The notes under the pieces were generated by a model. It saw nothing but the letters and a program-made list of their open reading frames with translations, had not been told where the DNA came from and ran no database searches. 64,000 nucleotides of DNA from Streptomyces diastatochromogenes (GTDB lineage Bacteria; Actinomycetota; Actinomycetes; Streptomycetales; Streptomycetaceae). The stretch is from NCBI RefSeq assembly GCF_002242805.1, contig NZ_MCGQ01000042.1, forward strand, positions 1 to 64,000. The letters run 5' to 3'. Positions within the stretch are counted from its first letter, which is position 1. Every line of letters starts with the position of its first letter. A program made the position numbers and the translations under genes. Below, piece by piece: positions 8,302 through 15,841 of the stretch.

Positions 8302-9045
8302 GTACGGAACCCGCTGCGTCTGGCGCGCTGGACGAATCTGTCCGAGACCACGTTCGTACTGCCTCCCACTGTCCCGGAGTCGGACTACCGGCTGCGGATC
8401 TTCACCCCGGGAGGCGAACTGCCGTTCGCCGGGCACCCCACCCTCGGCTCCGCGCGCGCCTGGCTGGACGGCGGCGGCATGCCGCGGCACGCCGACCGTG
8501 TCGTGCAGGAGTGCGCCGCGGGCCTGGTCACCGTGCGCCGGGGCGAGGACACTCTGTCCTTCGCCGCCCCGCCTCGTGTGCGTGACGGCGCGCTCGACGA
8601 CGACTATCTGAACCGGATCGTGGCCGCATTCGGCATCACACGTGACCGGGTCGTGGCCCACCAGTGGGTCGACAACGGTCCCGGCTGGGCCGTGGTCCAG
8701 TTGGCCACGGCCGAGGAGGTCCTCGCCCTCGAACCCGACCTGGCCCTCATCCCGACCTCGATGGTCGGCGCGATCGGCGCCCACCCCGAGGGATCCGAGT
8801 ACGACTTCGAGATGCGTACCTTCGCCCCGGGCGCCGGCGTGCCCGAGGACCCCGCGTGCGGCAGCATGAACGCCGCCGTCGGGCAGTGGCTCACCGCCAC
8901 CGGCGCCGCACCCTCGGCCTACCGGGTCTCCCAGGGCACGAGGCTGGGACGGGCGGCGAGCATCGAGATCGCCGCCGATGCGGACGGCACCGTCTGGGTC
9001 AGCGGCGCCGCCGTCATCTGCGTCCGCGGCACCATCACTCTCTGA
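8302..9045 (+). pseudogene. PhzF-family isomerase, N-terminus missing
   Basis: PhzF-fold epimerase/isomerase sequence (phenazine biosynthesis-like). The body is intact: NLSETTF with the catalytic Glu, GHPTLGSARAWL, MRTFAPGAGVPEDPACGSMNAAVGQWL. What is missing is the first roughly 30 residues of the fold (the beta strand carrying the usual VDVFT...GNP motif). In frame between the amidohydrolase stop (8284) and the SET motif there is no ATG, GTG or TTG, although a GGGAGGG ribosome-site-like run is at 8287-8293. This looks like a small deletion that removed start and first strand. A CTG start cannot be excluded. Convergent with the Lrp gene ending at 9053. Confidence 0.7.
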
Positions 9046-9052
9046 CCGCCCG

Positions 9053-9499
9053 TCATGCGGTGGGGTCGGCGGAGAGCGTCTTCATGGTGACGTAGCTGGT
9101 CACCGTGGCCACGCCGGGCAGGCTCGCCAACTGGTTGGCGTGGAAGTCCTCGTAGGCGGGCAGGTCGGCGACCTCGACCTGGAGCAGATAGTCGAAGTTG
9201 CCGGTGATGTGGTGGCTGTGGACCACCTCGGGCAGCCGGGTGACCGCACTCTCGAACGCGACCACGTCCGCGCGGGTGTGCCGCATCAGCCGCACCCCGG
9301 CGAACACCCGCAGGCTGCGGCCGACCGCGGCGGGATCGATCAGCGCCCGGTAACCGCGGATGACGCCGGCTTCCTCCAGTTGCCGCACGCGCCGCAGGCA
9401 CGGTGACGGCGACAGCCCGACCCGGGCGGCCAGCTCGGCGTTGCTGATCCGACCGTGCTTTTCGAGTACGGCCAGAATCGACCGGTCCACCTCATCCAT
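9053..9499 (-). CDS. Lrp/AsnC-family transcriptional regulator
   Basis: Single-module Lrp regulator of 148 residues. Winged HTH at about residues 1-50 (VDRSILAVLEKHGRISNAELAARVGLSPSPCLRRVRQLEEAGVI, split in pieces here as the AsnC consensus) and ligand/oligomerisation domain from 65 on (VFAGVRL..., GNFDYLLQVEV). ATG at 9499. Divergent from the PLP lyase at 9653, as is common for Lrp regulators of methionine or branched-chain amino-acid breakdown; likely a local regulator of that lyase. Confidence 0.92.
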   Translation of the reverse strand: MDEVDRSILAVLEKHGRISNAELAARVGLSPSPCLRRVRQLEEAGVIRGYRALIDPAAVGRSLRVFAGVRLMRHTRADVVAFESAVTRLPEVVHSHHITGNFDYLLQVEVADLPAYEDFHANQLASLPGVATVTSYVTMKTLSADPTA

Positions 9500-9501
9500 G
9501 G

Positions 9502-9570
9502 TGGCAGATTATTGCTCTCATGGATTGAGTACCACAATCTCATGCCTGCCCTGAGCGCAATTTGCTGCCA
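9502..9570. promoter_or_regulatory. AT-rich imperfect inverted repeat, likely Lrp operator
   Basis: TGGCAGATTATTGCTC at 9502-9517 and the roughly complementary GAGCGCAATTTGCTGCCA at 9553-9570 frame the divergent promoter of the Lrp gene and the PLP lyase. The segment is notably AT-rich for this genome. Binding by the adjacent regulator is inference. Confidence 0.5.
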
Positions 9571-9652
9571 AAGTTGCTGAGATCCGCCCACATCGGAGCG
9601 ATGGTCGGTCACGCTTCATGGCGTCAGACCGACGGTCCACGGAAGGGCAGCC

Positions 9653-10837
9653 ATGCCGGGCAACAGCACCATCACCGTCCATGCCGATCGCGAAGTCCAT
9701 CCCAGCCGCGCCGTGGCACCGCCCATCTATCAGACGGCGACGTTCTGGGCCGAGGACGGCGAGACGTTCGCACAGGTCGCCGTCGACCCGCGGGGCAAGG
9801 ACTTCTACACCCGCTTCGGCAACCCGAACCACGCACAGGTCGCGGCCGTAGTCGCGGAGCTGGAGGGCACCGAGGCGGCCATGGTCACCGCGTCCGGGAT
9901 GGCCGCGCTCACCACCGCCGTGCTGGCCCTGGTGTCCGCCGGTGACCACGTCATCGGGCAGAAGTCCACCTACGGGGGCACGGGCTCGCTGCTGCTGAAC
10001 CTGCTGCCGCGCCTCGGTGTGTCGACCACCCTGGTGGACCAGACCGACCCGGAGGCGTTCGCGCAGGCACTGACCCCGCAGACCCGCCTGATCCTGGTGG
10101 AGTCGCCGAGCAATCCGCTGCTGCAGATCACCGACCTGCGCGCCGTCGCGGAGCTGGCCCGCGCGCACGACGTGCTGACCATGGCGGACAACACCTTCGC
10201 CACTCCGCTGAACCAGCGTCCGGCGGACCTCGGCATCGACCTGGTCTGGCACAGCGCGACCAAGTACCTCAACGGCCACTCCGACGTCTCCGCCGGAGTG
10301 CTGGCCGGGCCGGCCGAGCTCCTCAACCGGATCTGGGACGTCGGCCTGCTCACCGGTGCCACCCTCGGCCCCATCGACGCATGGCTGCTGCTGCGCGGCA
10401 TGCGCACCCTGCCCCTGCGTGTGGCACGGCACAACGCCAACGGCCAGGCGCTCGCGGAGGCGTTGAACGAGCATCCAGCCGTGGCCAAGGTGCACTATCC
10501 CGGTCTGGCGACCCACCCGCAGCACAAGCTGGCGTCCCGTCAGATGAGCGGTTTCGGTGGGGTGCTCGGCATCGAGTTCACCGGCGGTTTCGAGATGGCC
10601 GACGCGTTCCTCGGCCGGCTCCGCTACCCCCGCCGGGCGGCCAGCCTCGGCGGCGTGGAATCGCTGGCTGTGCATCCGGCGTCCATGTGGCGCGGGATGC
10701 TCAACGAGGAACAGATCGCCGAGTCGGTCCCGCTGGGCCTGGTCCGGCTGGCCGCGGGCACGGAGGACACCGCCGACCTGGTCGCCGACGCGCTCGCCGC
10801 GGCCGACGCGGTACACGCCACGGCGGCGAGTGCTTGA
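9653..10837 (+). CDS. PLP-dependent gamma-family lyase/synthase (methionine gamma-lyase-like)
   Basis: Cys/Met-metabolism PLP enzyme, 394 residues. Landmarks: YTRFGNPNHAQV (phosphate-binding Tyr-Arg from the partner subunit), GMAALTTAVLAL, SPSNPLLQITDL, DNTFATPLNQRP, and the Schiff-base Lys in SATKYLNGHSD. C-terminal SLGGVESLAVHPASMWR is typical of the family. At the position where methionine gamma-lyases carry Tyr-Gly-Cys the sequence is YGGTGSL, so the specific cysteine is absent; cystathionine gamma-lyase or gamma-synthase-type activity is equally possible. Divergent Lrp regulator suggests amino-acid catabolism. The 229 bases after it, up to the next gene, hold nothing recognisable beyond that gene's leader. 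Confidence 0.85.
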   Translation: MPGNSTITVHADREVHPSRAVAPPIYQTATFWAEDGETFAQVAVDPRGKDFYTRFGNPNHAQVAAVVAELEGTEAAMVTASGMAALTTAVLALVSAGDHVIGQKSTYGGTGSLLLNLLPRLGVSTTLVDQTDPEAFAQALTPQTRLILVESPSNPLLQITDLRAVAELARAHDVLTMADNTFATPLNQRPADLGIDLVWHSATKYLNGHSDVSAGVLAGPAELLNRIWDVGLLTGATLGPIDAWLLLRGMRTLPLRVARHNANGQALAEALNEHPAVAKVHYPGLATHPQHKLASRQMSGFGGVLGIEFTGGFEMADAFLGRLRYPRRAASLGGVESLAVHPASMWRGMLNEEQIAESVPLGLVRLAAGTEDTADLVADALAAADAVHATAASA

Positions 10838-11066
10838 ACCACCGAGAGAGCGCCGGTCGCACGGTGCGGCGACGCCATCCATCCGTGTGCACACCCGTGA
10901 CCGGCGCGGTTCTCGACACAACCGGCCCCTGAGAGTCCAGCAGCTCAGTGAACTCAGTGAAGGGGTGGATCTGCATGTCTCACCTGCGCGGCCGCGAGCA
11001 GAGCCGCGGCGGCCGCCGCAACATGATCTTGAACAATCGGAAAGCGTCTGTGAAGGAGTTCACCCG

Positions 11067-12365
11067 ATGAAGACCCTGCTCACCGGCGGCACCGTGGTCA
11101 GCATGGACCCGGCTGTCGGAGATCTCGACCGCGGTGACGTGCTCATCGAAGACGGCGTGATCGTCGAGGTGGCCGAACGGATCGACGCGCCGGACGCCGA
11201 GGTGATCGACGCGACCGACCGGATCGTCATGCCCGGCTTCGTCGACAACCACCGCCACACCTGGCAGACCGCGTTCCGAGGCGTCGGCGCGGACTGGACG
11301 TTCCCCGAGTGGGCGGTGGCCATGCACGGCACCGTCAAGCCCCACTACCAGCCCGAGGACGTCTACGTAGGCACCTTGCTCGGCCGCCTGGAGGCCCTGC
11401 ACTCCGGCGTGACCACGATGCTGGACTGGTACCACGTCGCGCAGAGCCCTGAGCACGAGGACGCCGCCGTCGCGGCGCTGCGGGACGCGCCGGGGCGGTC
11501 GATCTTCTGCCTCGGCGCCGGATGGGGCACCCTCGACCCCGTCGACGCCGCCGTCCGCCGCGTCCGCGCCGACCTGGCCGGAGACGGCCCGGTCACCATG
11601 GCTCTCGGGCTGCGCGGACCGGAGGACACCAGCATGGACACCGTCGCCCGGGAGCTGAAACTGGCGGCCGAACTCGGCCTGCGCACCAGCCTGCACATCG
11701 CCTCTGACGGGACGCAGCGCCCGGTCGCCGAGTTGCGCGAGCACGGCCTGCTGCGGGACACCACCACGTTCGTGCACGCCAACGGGATCAGCGACGAAGA
11801 GCTGCGGATGCTCGCCGACGCGGGCAGCTCGGTGTCCATCAGCCCCGACGTCGAGCTGAAGATGGGGTTCGGCTGGCCGATGACCGGCCGGGTACTGGCC
11901 GCCGGCCTGCGCCCGACGCTGTCCATCGACGACGTCCCCTCGGTCGGCGGCGACATGTTCTCCACCATGCGCACCGCCTTCGCCGTGCAGCGCGGCCTCG
12001 ACGGCGGCCTGCGCTCCCGCGACCTGCTGGCCTTCGTCACCGTCGACGCCGCCCAGTCGTGCGGACTCGACGCCCGAACCGGCAGCCTCACACCCGGCAA
12101 GGACGCCGACATCATCCTCCTGCGCACCGACGACCTGACCGTGTTCCCGGTCACCGACCCGGCCGCCACCATCGTCAGCGCCGGCCACCCCGGCCTCGTG
12201 GACACCGTCCTCGCCGCAGGCCGCGTGGTCAAACGCGACGGCGTACTGGTGGACGTCGACCTGCCGGCGCTGCGGACCCGACTGCTCGCATCACGCAACC
12301 GGATCGCCGCGGCCGCCGGGATCCCGCTCGACGGCACATGGCGCCCACGGCCGGAAGCGGAGTAA
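11067..12365 (+). CDS. Amidohydrolase of the ATZ/TRZ (chlorohydrolase-like) group
   Basis: Metal-dependent deaminase/hydrolase, 432 residues. The metal-binding HxH is in GFVDNHRHTW near residue 67-76; further ligands are in SLHIASDG, FVHANGISD and the catalytic Asp in LSIDDVPSVGGD. The end GSLTPGKDADIILLRTDDL is the usual C-terminal beta-domain signature. ATG at 11067 preceded by GAAGGAG. Members of this group deaminate or dechlorinate heterocycles (guanine, triazines, methylthioadenosine); the true substrate is unknown. It follows the PLP lyase on the same strand. Confidence 0.88.
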   Translation: MKTLLTGGTVVSMDPAVGDLDRGDVLIEDGVIVEVAERIDAPDAEVIDATDRIVMPGFVDNHRHTWQTAFRGVGADWTFPEWAVAMHGTVKPHYQPEDVYVGTLLGRLEALHSGVTTMLDWYHVAQSPEHEDAAVAALRDAPGRSIFCLGAGWGTLDPVDAAVRRVRADLAGDGPVTMALGLRGPEDTSMDTVARELKLAAELGLRTSLHIASDGTQRPVAELREHGLLRDTTTFVHANGISDEELRMLADAGSSVSISPDVELKMGFGWPMTGRVLAAGLRPTLSIDDVPSVGGDMFSTMRTAFAVQRGLDGGLRSRDLLAFVTVDAAQSCGLDARTGSLTPGKDADIILLRTDDLTVFPVTDPAATIVSAGHPGLVDTVLAAGRVVKRDGVLVDVDLPALRTRLLASRNRIAAAAGIPLDGTWRPRPEAE

Positions 12366-12412
12366 CAGCACCCGATTGGCAGGCGCCCCGTCTGGCGGGA
12401 CGGAACGGGCGA

Positions 12413-12904
12413 CTAGGTCCTGTCCACGGGAACCTGGTAGGAACTGGTCCGGTAACGGCTGCGGAACTCGGCCAGCAGTTCGTCGGTCGCCTCGGCCCCG
12501 GCGCTCAAGGCGGCGTGGACGTCACGGAAGTAGTTCTCGTAGCCGGCCGGGGTGTAGAGGCACAGGGCGCGGGCGAGGACCGGGCCCGCGTTGCGGAAGC
12601 CGTGCGGGGTGCCGCGGGTCGCGGCGAGCAGATGCCCAGGTCCGGCGGTCACCTCGCCGTCCCCCGTGTGGAGCGTCAACTCGCCCTCGAGGACGTAGAA
12701 GTACTCGTCGTGCCCGTCATGCACGTGCGGCCTGGCACCGATGGTGCCGGGGGCGAGGCTGAACTCCTCGAAGGCGAAGTGCCCGCCCGTGTGCTCGCCG
12801 GTGAGCCGGAAGAAGTGCGCGACACCGGCGACATCTATCAGCTCACCGTCCTGAGGACGACGGAGCAGCGGACGGGCCGGAATCCGGGACTGATCATCTG
12901 TCAT
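12413..12904 (-). CDS. Cupin-domain protein
   Basis: 163-residue single cupin. The two conserved motifs are visible: ARPHVHDGHDEYFYVLEGELTLHTG in parts (His, His, Glu metal ligands near residues 58-68) and the second motif GTPHGF near 100. It begins MTDDQSRIPARPLLRR. Convergent with the amidohydrolase. Function unassigned: cupins range from dioxygenases to small-molecule binders. Confidence 0.8.
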   Translation of the reverse strand: MTDDQSRIPARPLLRRPQDGELIDVAGVAHFFRLTGEHTGGHFAFEEFSLAPGTIGARPHVHDGHDEYFYVLEGELTLHTGDGEVTAGPGHLLAATRGTPHGFRNAGPVLARALCLYTPAGYENYFRDVHAALSAGAEATDELLAEFRSRYRTSSYQVPVDRT

Positions 12905-12941
12905 GGGGGCATTGTGGCCCAGGGGTTGCCGGGCGGCAGCA

Positions 12942-12961
12942 GCCGGCCCGAGGGGGCCGGC
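12942..12961 (-). terminator. Hairpin downstream of the HNH-like gene
   Basis: GCCGGCCC (12942-12949) pairs with GGGGCCGGC (12953-12961) around a 3-4 nt loop, 43 bp past the stop of the secreted HNH-like protein. Strong stem, no T-run, as usual in Streptomyces. Confidence 0.55.
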
Positions 12962-13003
12962 CGCTCCCGGGGGAGGAGGCCGGCCCCTGCGGGGAGCGAC
13001 GGC

Positions 13004-13528
13004 TCAGCTCAGGCCGAGGCTGGAGAGCGCGGTCGTCCAGTCGGTGATGATGGCGTTCTGTGCGTCGTCGAGGCTGACGTCACCGGCGCAGACGGCCTTC
13101 TTCAGCTTGTTCTCGACGCTGTCCTTCTCGGAGGAGGTGCCGTCGCCGGAGTGCGGCTCGGGCCAGAGGTTCTCCTCGCTCTTGGGGGCGCCGCCGAGTT
13201 CGAGGGGGACGAAGTGGTCCTCCTCGTAGTCCGAGAGGCTGGTGTCGGAGTAGCCGTACTCGGCGATCTGCTTCTTCTTCAGCGCGTTGGTGTAGGAGGT
13301 GGAGGGCCGTACGGTCGCGGTCCAGCCGGAGACGCAGATGGTCGAGTCGATGGTGTCCTGGGTGACGTCCGGGTTGAGGGCGCCGGGCGTACAAACCGGG
13401 TCGGGCAGGGGGAGGTAGGACTGGCTGCAGCTCGCGGCGTGGGCGGAGCCGGTCGTGACGGTGAGGCCCGCGGCGGCGAGGGCCAGGGTGGAGAGGGTGG
13501 TCACCAGGGGGCGCGATATTCGGGACAT
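13004..13528 (-). CDS. Secreted HNH-endonuclease-like protein
   Basis: 174 residues. The N-terminus MSRISRPLVTTLSTLALAAA is a signal peptide with an AHA-A cleavage site near residue 32. The mature part contains DYEEDHFVPLELGGAPKSEENLWPE, the D-H...N pattern of HNH nucleases in split form (EEDHFVPLELGG then ENLWPE). ATG at 13528 with upstream AGGAGA; the frame continues upstream but without signal-peptide logic. Likely exported nuclease or a nuclease-fold protein of unknown target. Confidence 0.75.
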   Translation of the reverse strand: MSRISRPLVTTLSTLALAAAGLTVTTGSAHAASCSQSYLPLPDPVCTPGALNPDVTQDTIDSTICVSGWTATVRPSTSYTNALKKKQIAEYGYSDTSLSDYEEDHFVPLELGGAPKSEENLWPEPHSGDGTSSEKDSVENKLKKAVCAGDVSLDDAQNAIITDWTTALSSLGLS

Positions 13529-13892
13529 GTGTGGGGGTCTCCTGGTGCGATGCCCGGCAGGAATCCGGGCGGTCGCGAGCATGACAGCACCGGGATCATC
13601 TATGCGAGTAGACCCCTTTGCTCGAAGGAGAGCTCCTTTGATTGAACGTTTAGCCACTGGAGGGCAGTCGGGGGCGAAGTCTTGACGTGGTCTTGAGGGC
13701 GGGCTCCGGGAGGGGGCTTGGGCGTGCCTTCGGTACTGCGTGACGGTTCGTCAACTATGCGCTGTAGTCTGGGTTAACGCGTGTCGACGCAGCGGTACGT
13801 GCTGGTCCTTGTCGACGACATCGCCGCCTTAGGGACCGCCGCTCATGCCGTCGTGAAAGGGCTCTGGCCATCGGCTACCGACCTGGCGCGGC
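13529..13892. other. Region without a confident gene
   Basis: Between two minus-strand genes. A short plus-strand frame starts with GTG at 13781 (VSTQRYVLVLVDDIAALG...), 59 codons with one TTA codon, preceded by TAGTCT at about 13765, but its second half runs antisense to the MFS gene and turns arginine-rich. I regard it as unproven. Confidence 0.4.
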
Positions 13893-15116
13893 TCATGCGT
13901 TGGCCGTCTCGACGCGGACGGCTCGGGCGCGGACCACGAAGGGCCGGGAGAAGACGGTGATGGCGACGGAGACTGCGGCGAGAGCTGTGATGGCCGTGCC
14001 GGGGGTCAAGTGCTGGGCAACGCCGCCGGCGATCGCGGCTCCGATGCCCTGCCACGTCATTCGGCCGGCGGACTCGACTCCCTGGACCTGGCCGCGGATC
14101 GGATCAGGGGTCAGCGCGAGAAGCTGCTCCTGGAGCGGCAGAGTGGCGGCGAACCCGGCACTGGCGATGAACACCGCGGCTGTCGCCATCAACATCGGTG
14201 GGTGGATGGCGAACAGCAGGTACGGGATGGCGAGCAGCAGTCGCAGGGCGAAGGCACAGCGGCGCCGCTGGTCGGCGGTCAGCAGCCGCCCGACGGTCAG
14301 GTCGCCGGAGAGCATGCCTGCCGATCCGGCGGCCAGGAGGGCGCCGGCGTGATCCGGGGCGTAGGAGATGAACAGAGCCTCGCAGCCGACGATCAGGCCG
14401 TTGGGGACCCACAGGTTCAGCAGCAGCGCGCGTTGGCCGGAGGGGGAGAAGAGCGCGATGTTCGTTGTCCAGGTCTGACGCAGTCCGGGGCGGCGGGTCA
14501 GACGGATCGAGCGTTCCCGGACGGTCGTTGCCACAACGACCAACCCGACTCCGGTCAGGGCCGTCGCGGCGACGAAGACCTCTTGCGGGCTCAGGTACCG
14601 CAGAAGTACGGCGCCGATGGCGTAGCCGAGGATGGCCATGCCGCCCGAGGTGATGTTCATCAGCGAACGCGCCAGCGCGTACGCAGAGGTCGGCACCACC
14701 TCGGCGAGCAGCCCCATCCGCGTTCCGGTCCCCAGGGACTGGAAGAACCCCAGCACCAGGAGCAGACCGAACCGGGCGGCCAGCGGCAGCCCCGGAATCG
14801 CCTGTGCGGCAACGCCCATCAGCGAGACCCACTGGAGCGCGACGAGGGTCCGGCGAGGACGGCTCCCGTCCGCGACCGACATCAGCGTCAGCGCACCGAG
14901 GACCGTCGCGAACGTGGCGCCGTACATGCTCACGGCTGTCAGGAACGGGGACCGGGTCTGGTGGTTGACCAGCGTGCCGAGCGTGAAGCCCGACAAGGTG
15001 CTCGCGGCGACCGTCAGTGTGAAGCTGGCGAACAATCCGGCGAACTCACGGTTGCGGAGCAGGCCAAGGTAGCTGGTGGTGGGAAGCGTGCTGGACGCGG
15101 ACGTGTCAGAAGGCAT
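13893..15116 (-). CDS. MFS transporter, drug-exporter type
   Basis: 407-residue major facilitator with about 10-12 hydrophobic segments and an N-terminal NREFAGLF start typical of the DHA3/enterobactin-exporter-like group. The cytoplasmic loop after helix 2 carries DGSRPRRTL. ATG at 15116 lies 8 nt from GGAGG; a GTG at 15137 has no ribosome site. A 20-codon leader ORF overlaps this start (15106-15168), and a hairpin lies at 15154-15186, so expression is probably controlled by translation of the leader. It sits 35 bp downstream of the XRE-cupin regulator on the same strand. Export substrate unknown. Confidence 0.87.
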   Translation of the reverse strand: MPSDTSASSTLPTTSYLGLLRNREFAGLFASFTLTVAASTLSGFTLGTLVNHQTRSPFLTAVSMYGATFATVLGALTLMSVADGSRPRRTLVALQWVSLMGVAAQAIPGLPLAARFGLLLVLGFFQSLGTGTRMGLLAEVVPTSAYALARSLMNITSGGMAILGYAIGAVLLRYLSPQEVFVAATALTGVGLVVVATTVRERSIRLTRRPGLRQTWTTNIALFSPSGQRALLLNLWVPNGLIVGCEALFISYAPDHAGALLAAGSAGMLSGDLTVGRLLTADQRRRCAFALRLLLAIPYLLFAIHPPMLMATAAVFIASAGFAATLPLQEQLLALTPDPIRGQVQGVESAGRMTWQGIGAAIAGGVAQHLTPGTAITALAAVSVAITVFSRPFVVRARAVRVETANA

Positions 15117-15168
15117 GAAAAAAGCCTCCGAACGCACCCGTCGGGGCGCCGAAGGCCAACGCGTTCAT
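15106..15168 (-). CDS. 20-codon leader peptide overlapping the MFS start
   Basis: ATG at 15168 opens a frame of 20 codons beginning MNALAFGAPT and ending in FFHAF, with its TGA at 15106-15108, eleven bases inside the transporter ORF. The transporter's GGAGG and ATG both lie within the leader. Small, Ala/Gly/Phe-rich. There is no clear ribosome site before it (a TAGAAT sits directly upstream, so the transcript may begin here). The layout is that of a translation-attenuation leader such as those before antibiotic-resistance genes. Function is inference; the frame itself is plain in the sequence. Confidence 0.55.
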   Translation of the reverse strand: MNALAFGAPTGAFGGFFHAF

Positions 15169-15186
15169 TCTAGCAGCTAGTTGGCC
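15154..15186 (-). promoter_or_regulatory. Hairpin around the leader-ORF start
   Basis: GGCCAAC on the transcript (15186-15180) pairs with GTTGGCC (15160-15154). The leader ATG lies in the loop and codons 3-5 of the leader lie in the stem. An inner CTAG-CTG-CTAG is present. A possible second hairpin (GCGCCC/GGGTGC) follows within the leader. Confidence 0.45.
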
Positions 15187-15203
15187 GGAAGTGCCGGCAT
15201 GGG

Positions 15204-15779
15204 TCAGGCACCCGTGACGACCCGCACGAAGACGGCCGGTTCGGCTCCCTCGTTGAGGTAGGCGTACTGCTGGTCACTGGCGATGACCGCACTCTGCCCC
15301 GGCCCGAGGACCTGGGGTCCGGTCTCCAGGGCGAGGGTCAGGCGTCCGGACAGGACGTGGTGGATCTCCTGCGCGCCGCGGCGGTCGGGCTCGGCGTCGT
15401 AGCGTCCCGTGGGTGCCAGGGTCCAGCGCCACAGCTCCGCCCGGGGATCCTGGGTGGCGCCCAACAGGAGAGCGTGGCTGCCGTCCGGGGCCTCCCATAC
15501 GAGCGTCCCCTCGACCTCCGGGCCCGCCGCGTCGTCCTCGGGCAGGGCCAGAGCGGCGAAGTCGGTGTCCAGGGCGCGGGCGACCCGGTCGACGGTGGCG
15601 AGGCTCGGGTTGGCCTGGCCCAGCTCGATGTCGGTGAGCATTCTCCGGCTGACCCTGCCGGCGTCGGCGAGCTGCTGCACGCCCCAGCCCCGCTGCTTGC
15701 GCAGTGCGCGGATGCGCCCGCCGATGCGGGTGACGAACTCCTGCGCGGCCTGGCTGTCCGCGGCGACCTCACTGCTCAT
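15204..15779 (-). CDS. XRE-family regulator with C-terminal cupin
   Basis: 191 residues. Helix-turn-helix of the lambda-repressor type at about residues 12-66 (RIRALRKQRGWGVQQLADAG, then MLTDIELGQANPSLATVDRVARAL) and a cupin sensor domain in the second half (EIHHVLSGRLTLAL, LGPGQSAVIASDQQYAYLN). The ATG at 15779 lies seven bases after a perfect TATAAT (15792-15787), so the message is probably leaderless. Divergent from the cyclodeaminase-like gene with an 18-bp palindrome between; likely regulator of both sides and perhaps of the MFS gene downstream. Confidence 0.9.
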   Translation of the reverse strand: MSSEVAADSQAAQEFVTRIGGRIRALRKQRGWGVQQLADAGRVSRRMLTDIELGQANPSLATVDRVARALDTDFAALALPEDDAAGPEVEGTLVWEAPDGSHALLLGATQDPRAELWRWTLAPTGRYDAEPDRRGAQEIHHVLSGRLTLALETGPQVLGPGQSAVIASDQQYAYLNEGAEPAVFVRVVTGA

Positions 15780-15786
15780 GGTGAGC

Positions 15787-15792
15787 ATTATA
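15787..15792 (-). promoter_or_regulatory. -10 box of XRE-cupin gene (leaderless)
   Basis: TATAAT on the minus strand, ending seven bases before the ATG at 15779. No good -35 is seen at normal spacing. Confidence 0.55.
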
Positions 15793-15805
15793 GTGCGCAA
15801 AAAAG

Positions 15806-15834
15806 TTGCCACCCCGCAGCGTGAGCAATATATT
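15806..15834 (+). promoter_or_regulatory. Leaderless promoter of the cyclodeaminase-like gene
   Basis: TTGCCA at 15806-15811, a 17-bp spacer, and TATATT at 15829-15834. The start codon at 15842 is seven bases past the -10, so transcription should begin at or next to the ATG. Confidence 0.65.
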
Positions 15835-15839
15835 GCTCA
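15822..15839. promoter_or_regulatory. 18-bp perfect palindromic operator
   Basis: TGAGCAATATATTGCTCA, perfectly symmetric and overlapping the -10 of the plus-strand promoter. A related half (GTGAGCA) recurs at 15781-15787 next to the regulator's own start. Probably the binding site of the XRE-cupin protein. Confidence 0.65.
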
Positions 15840-15841
15840 TC

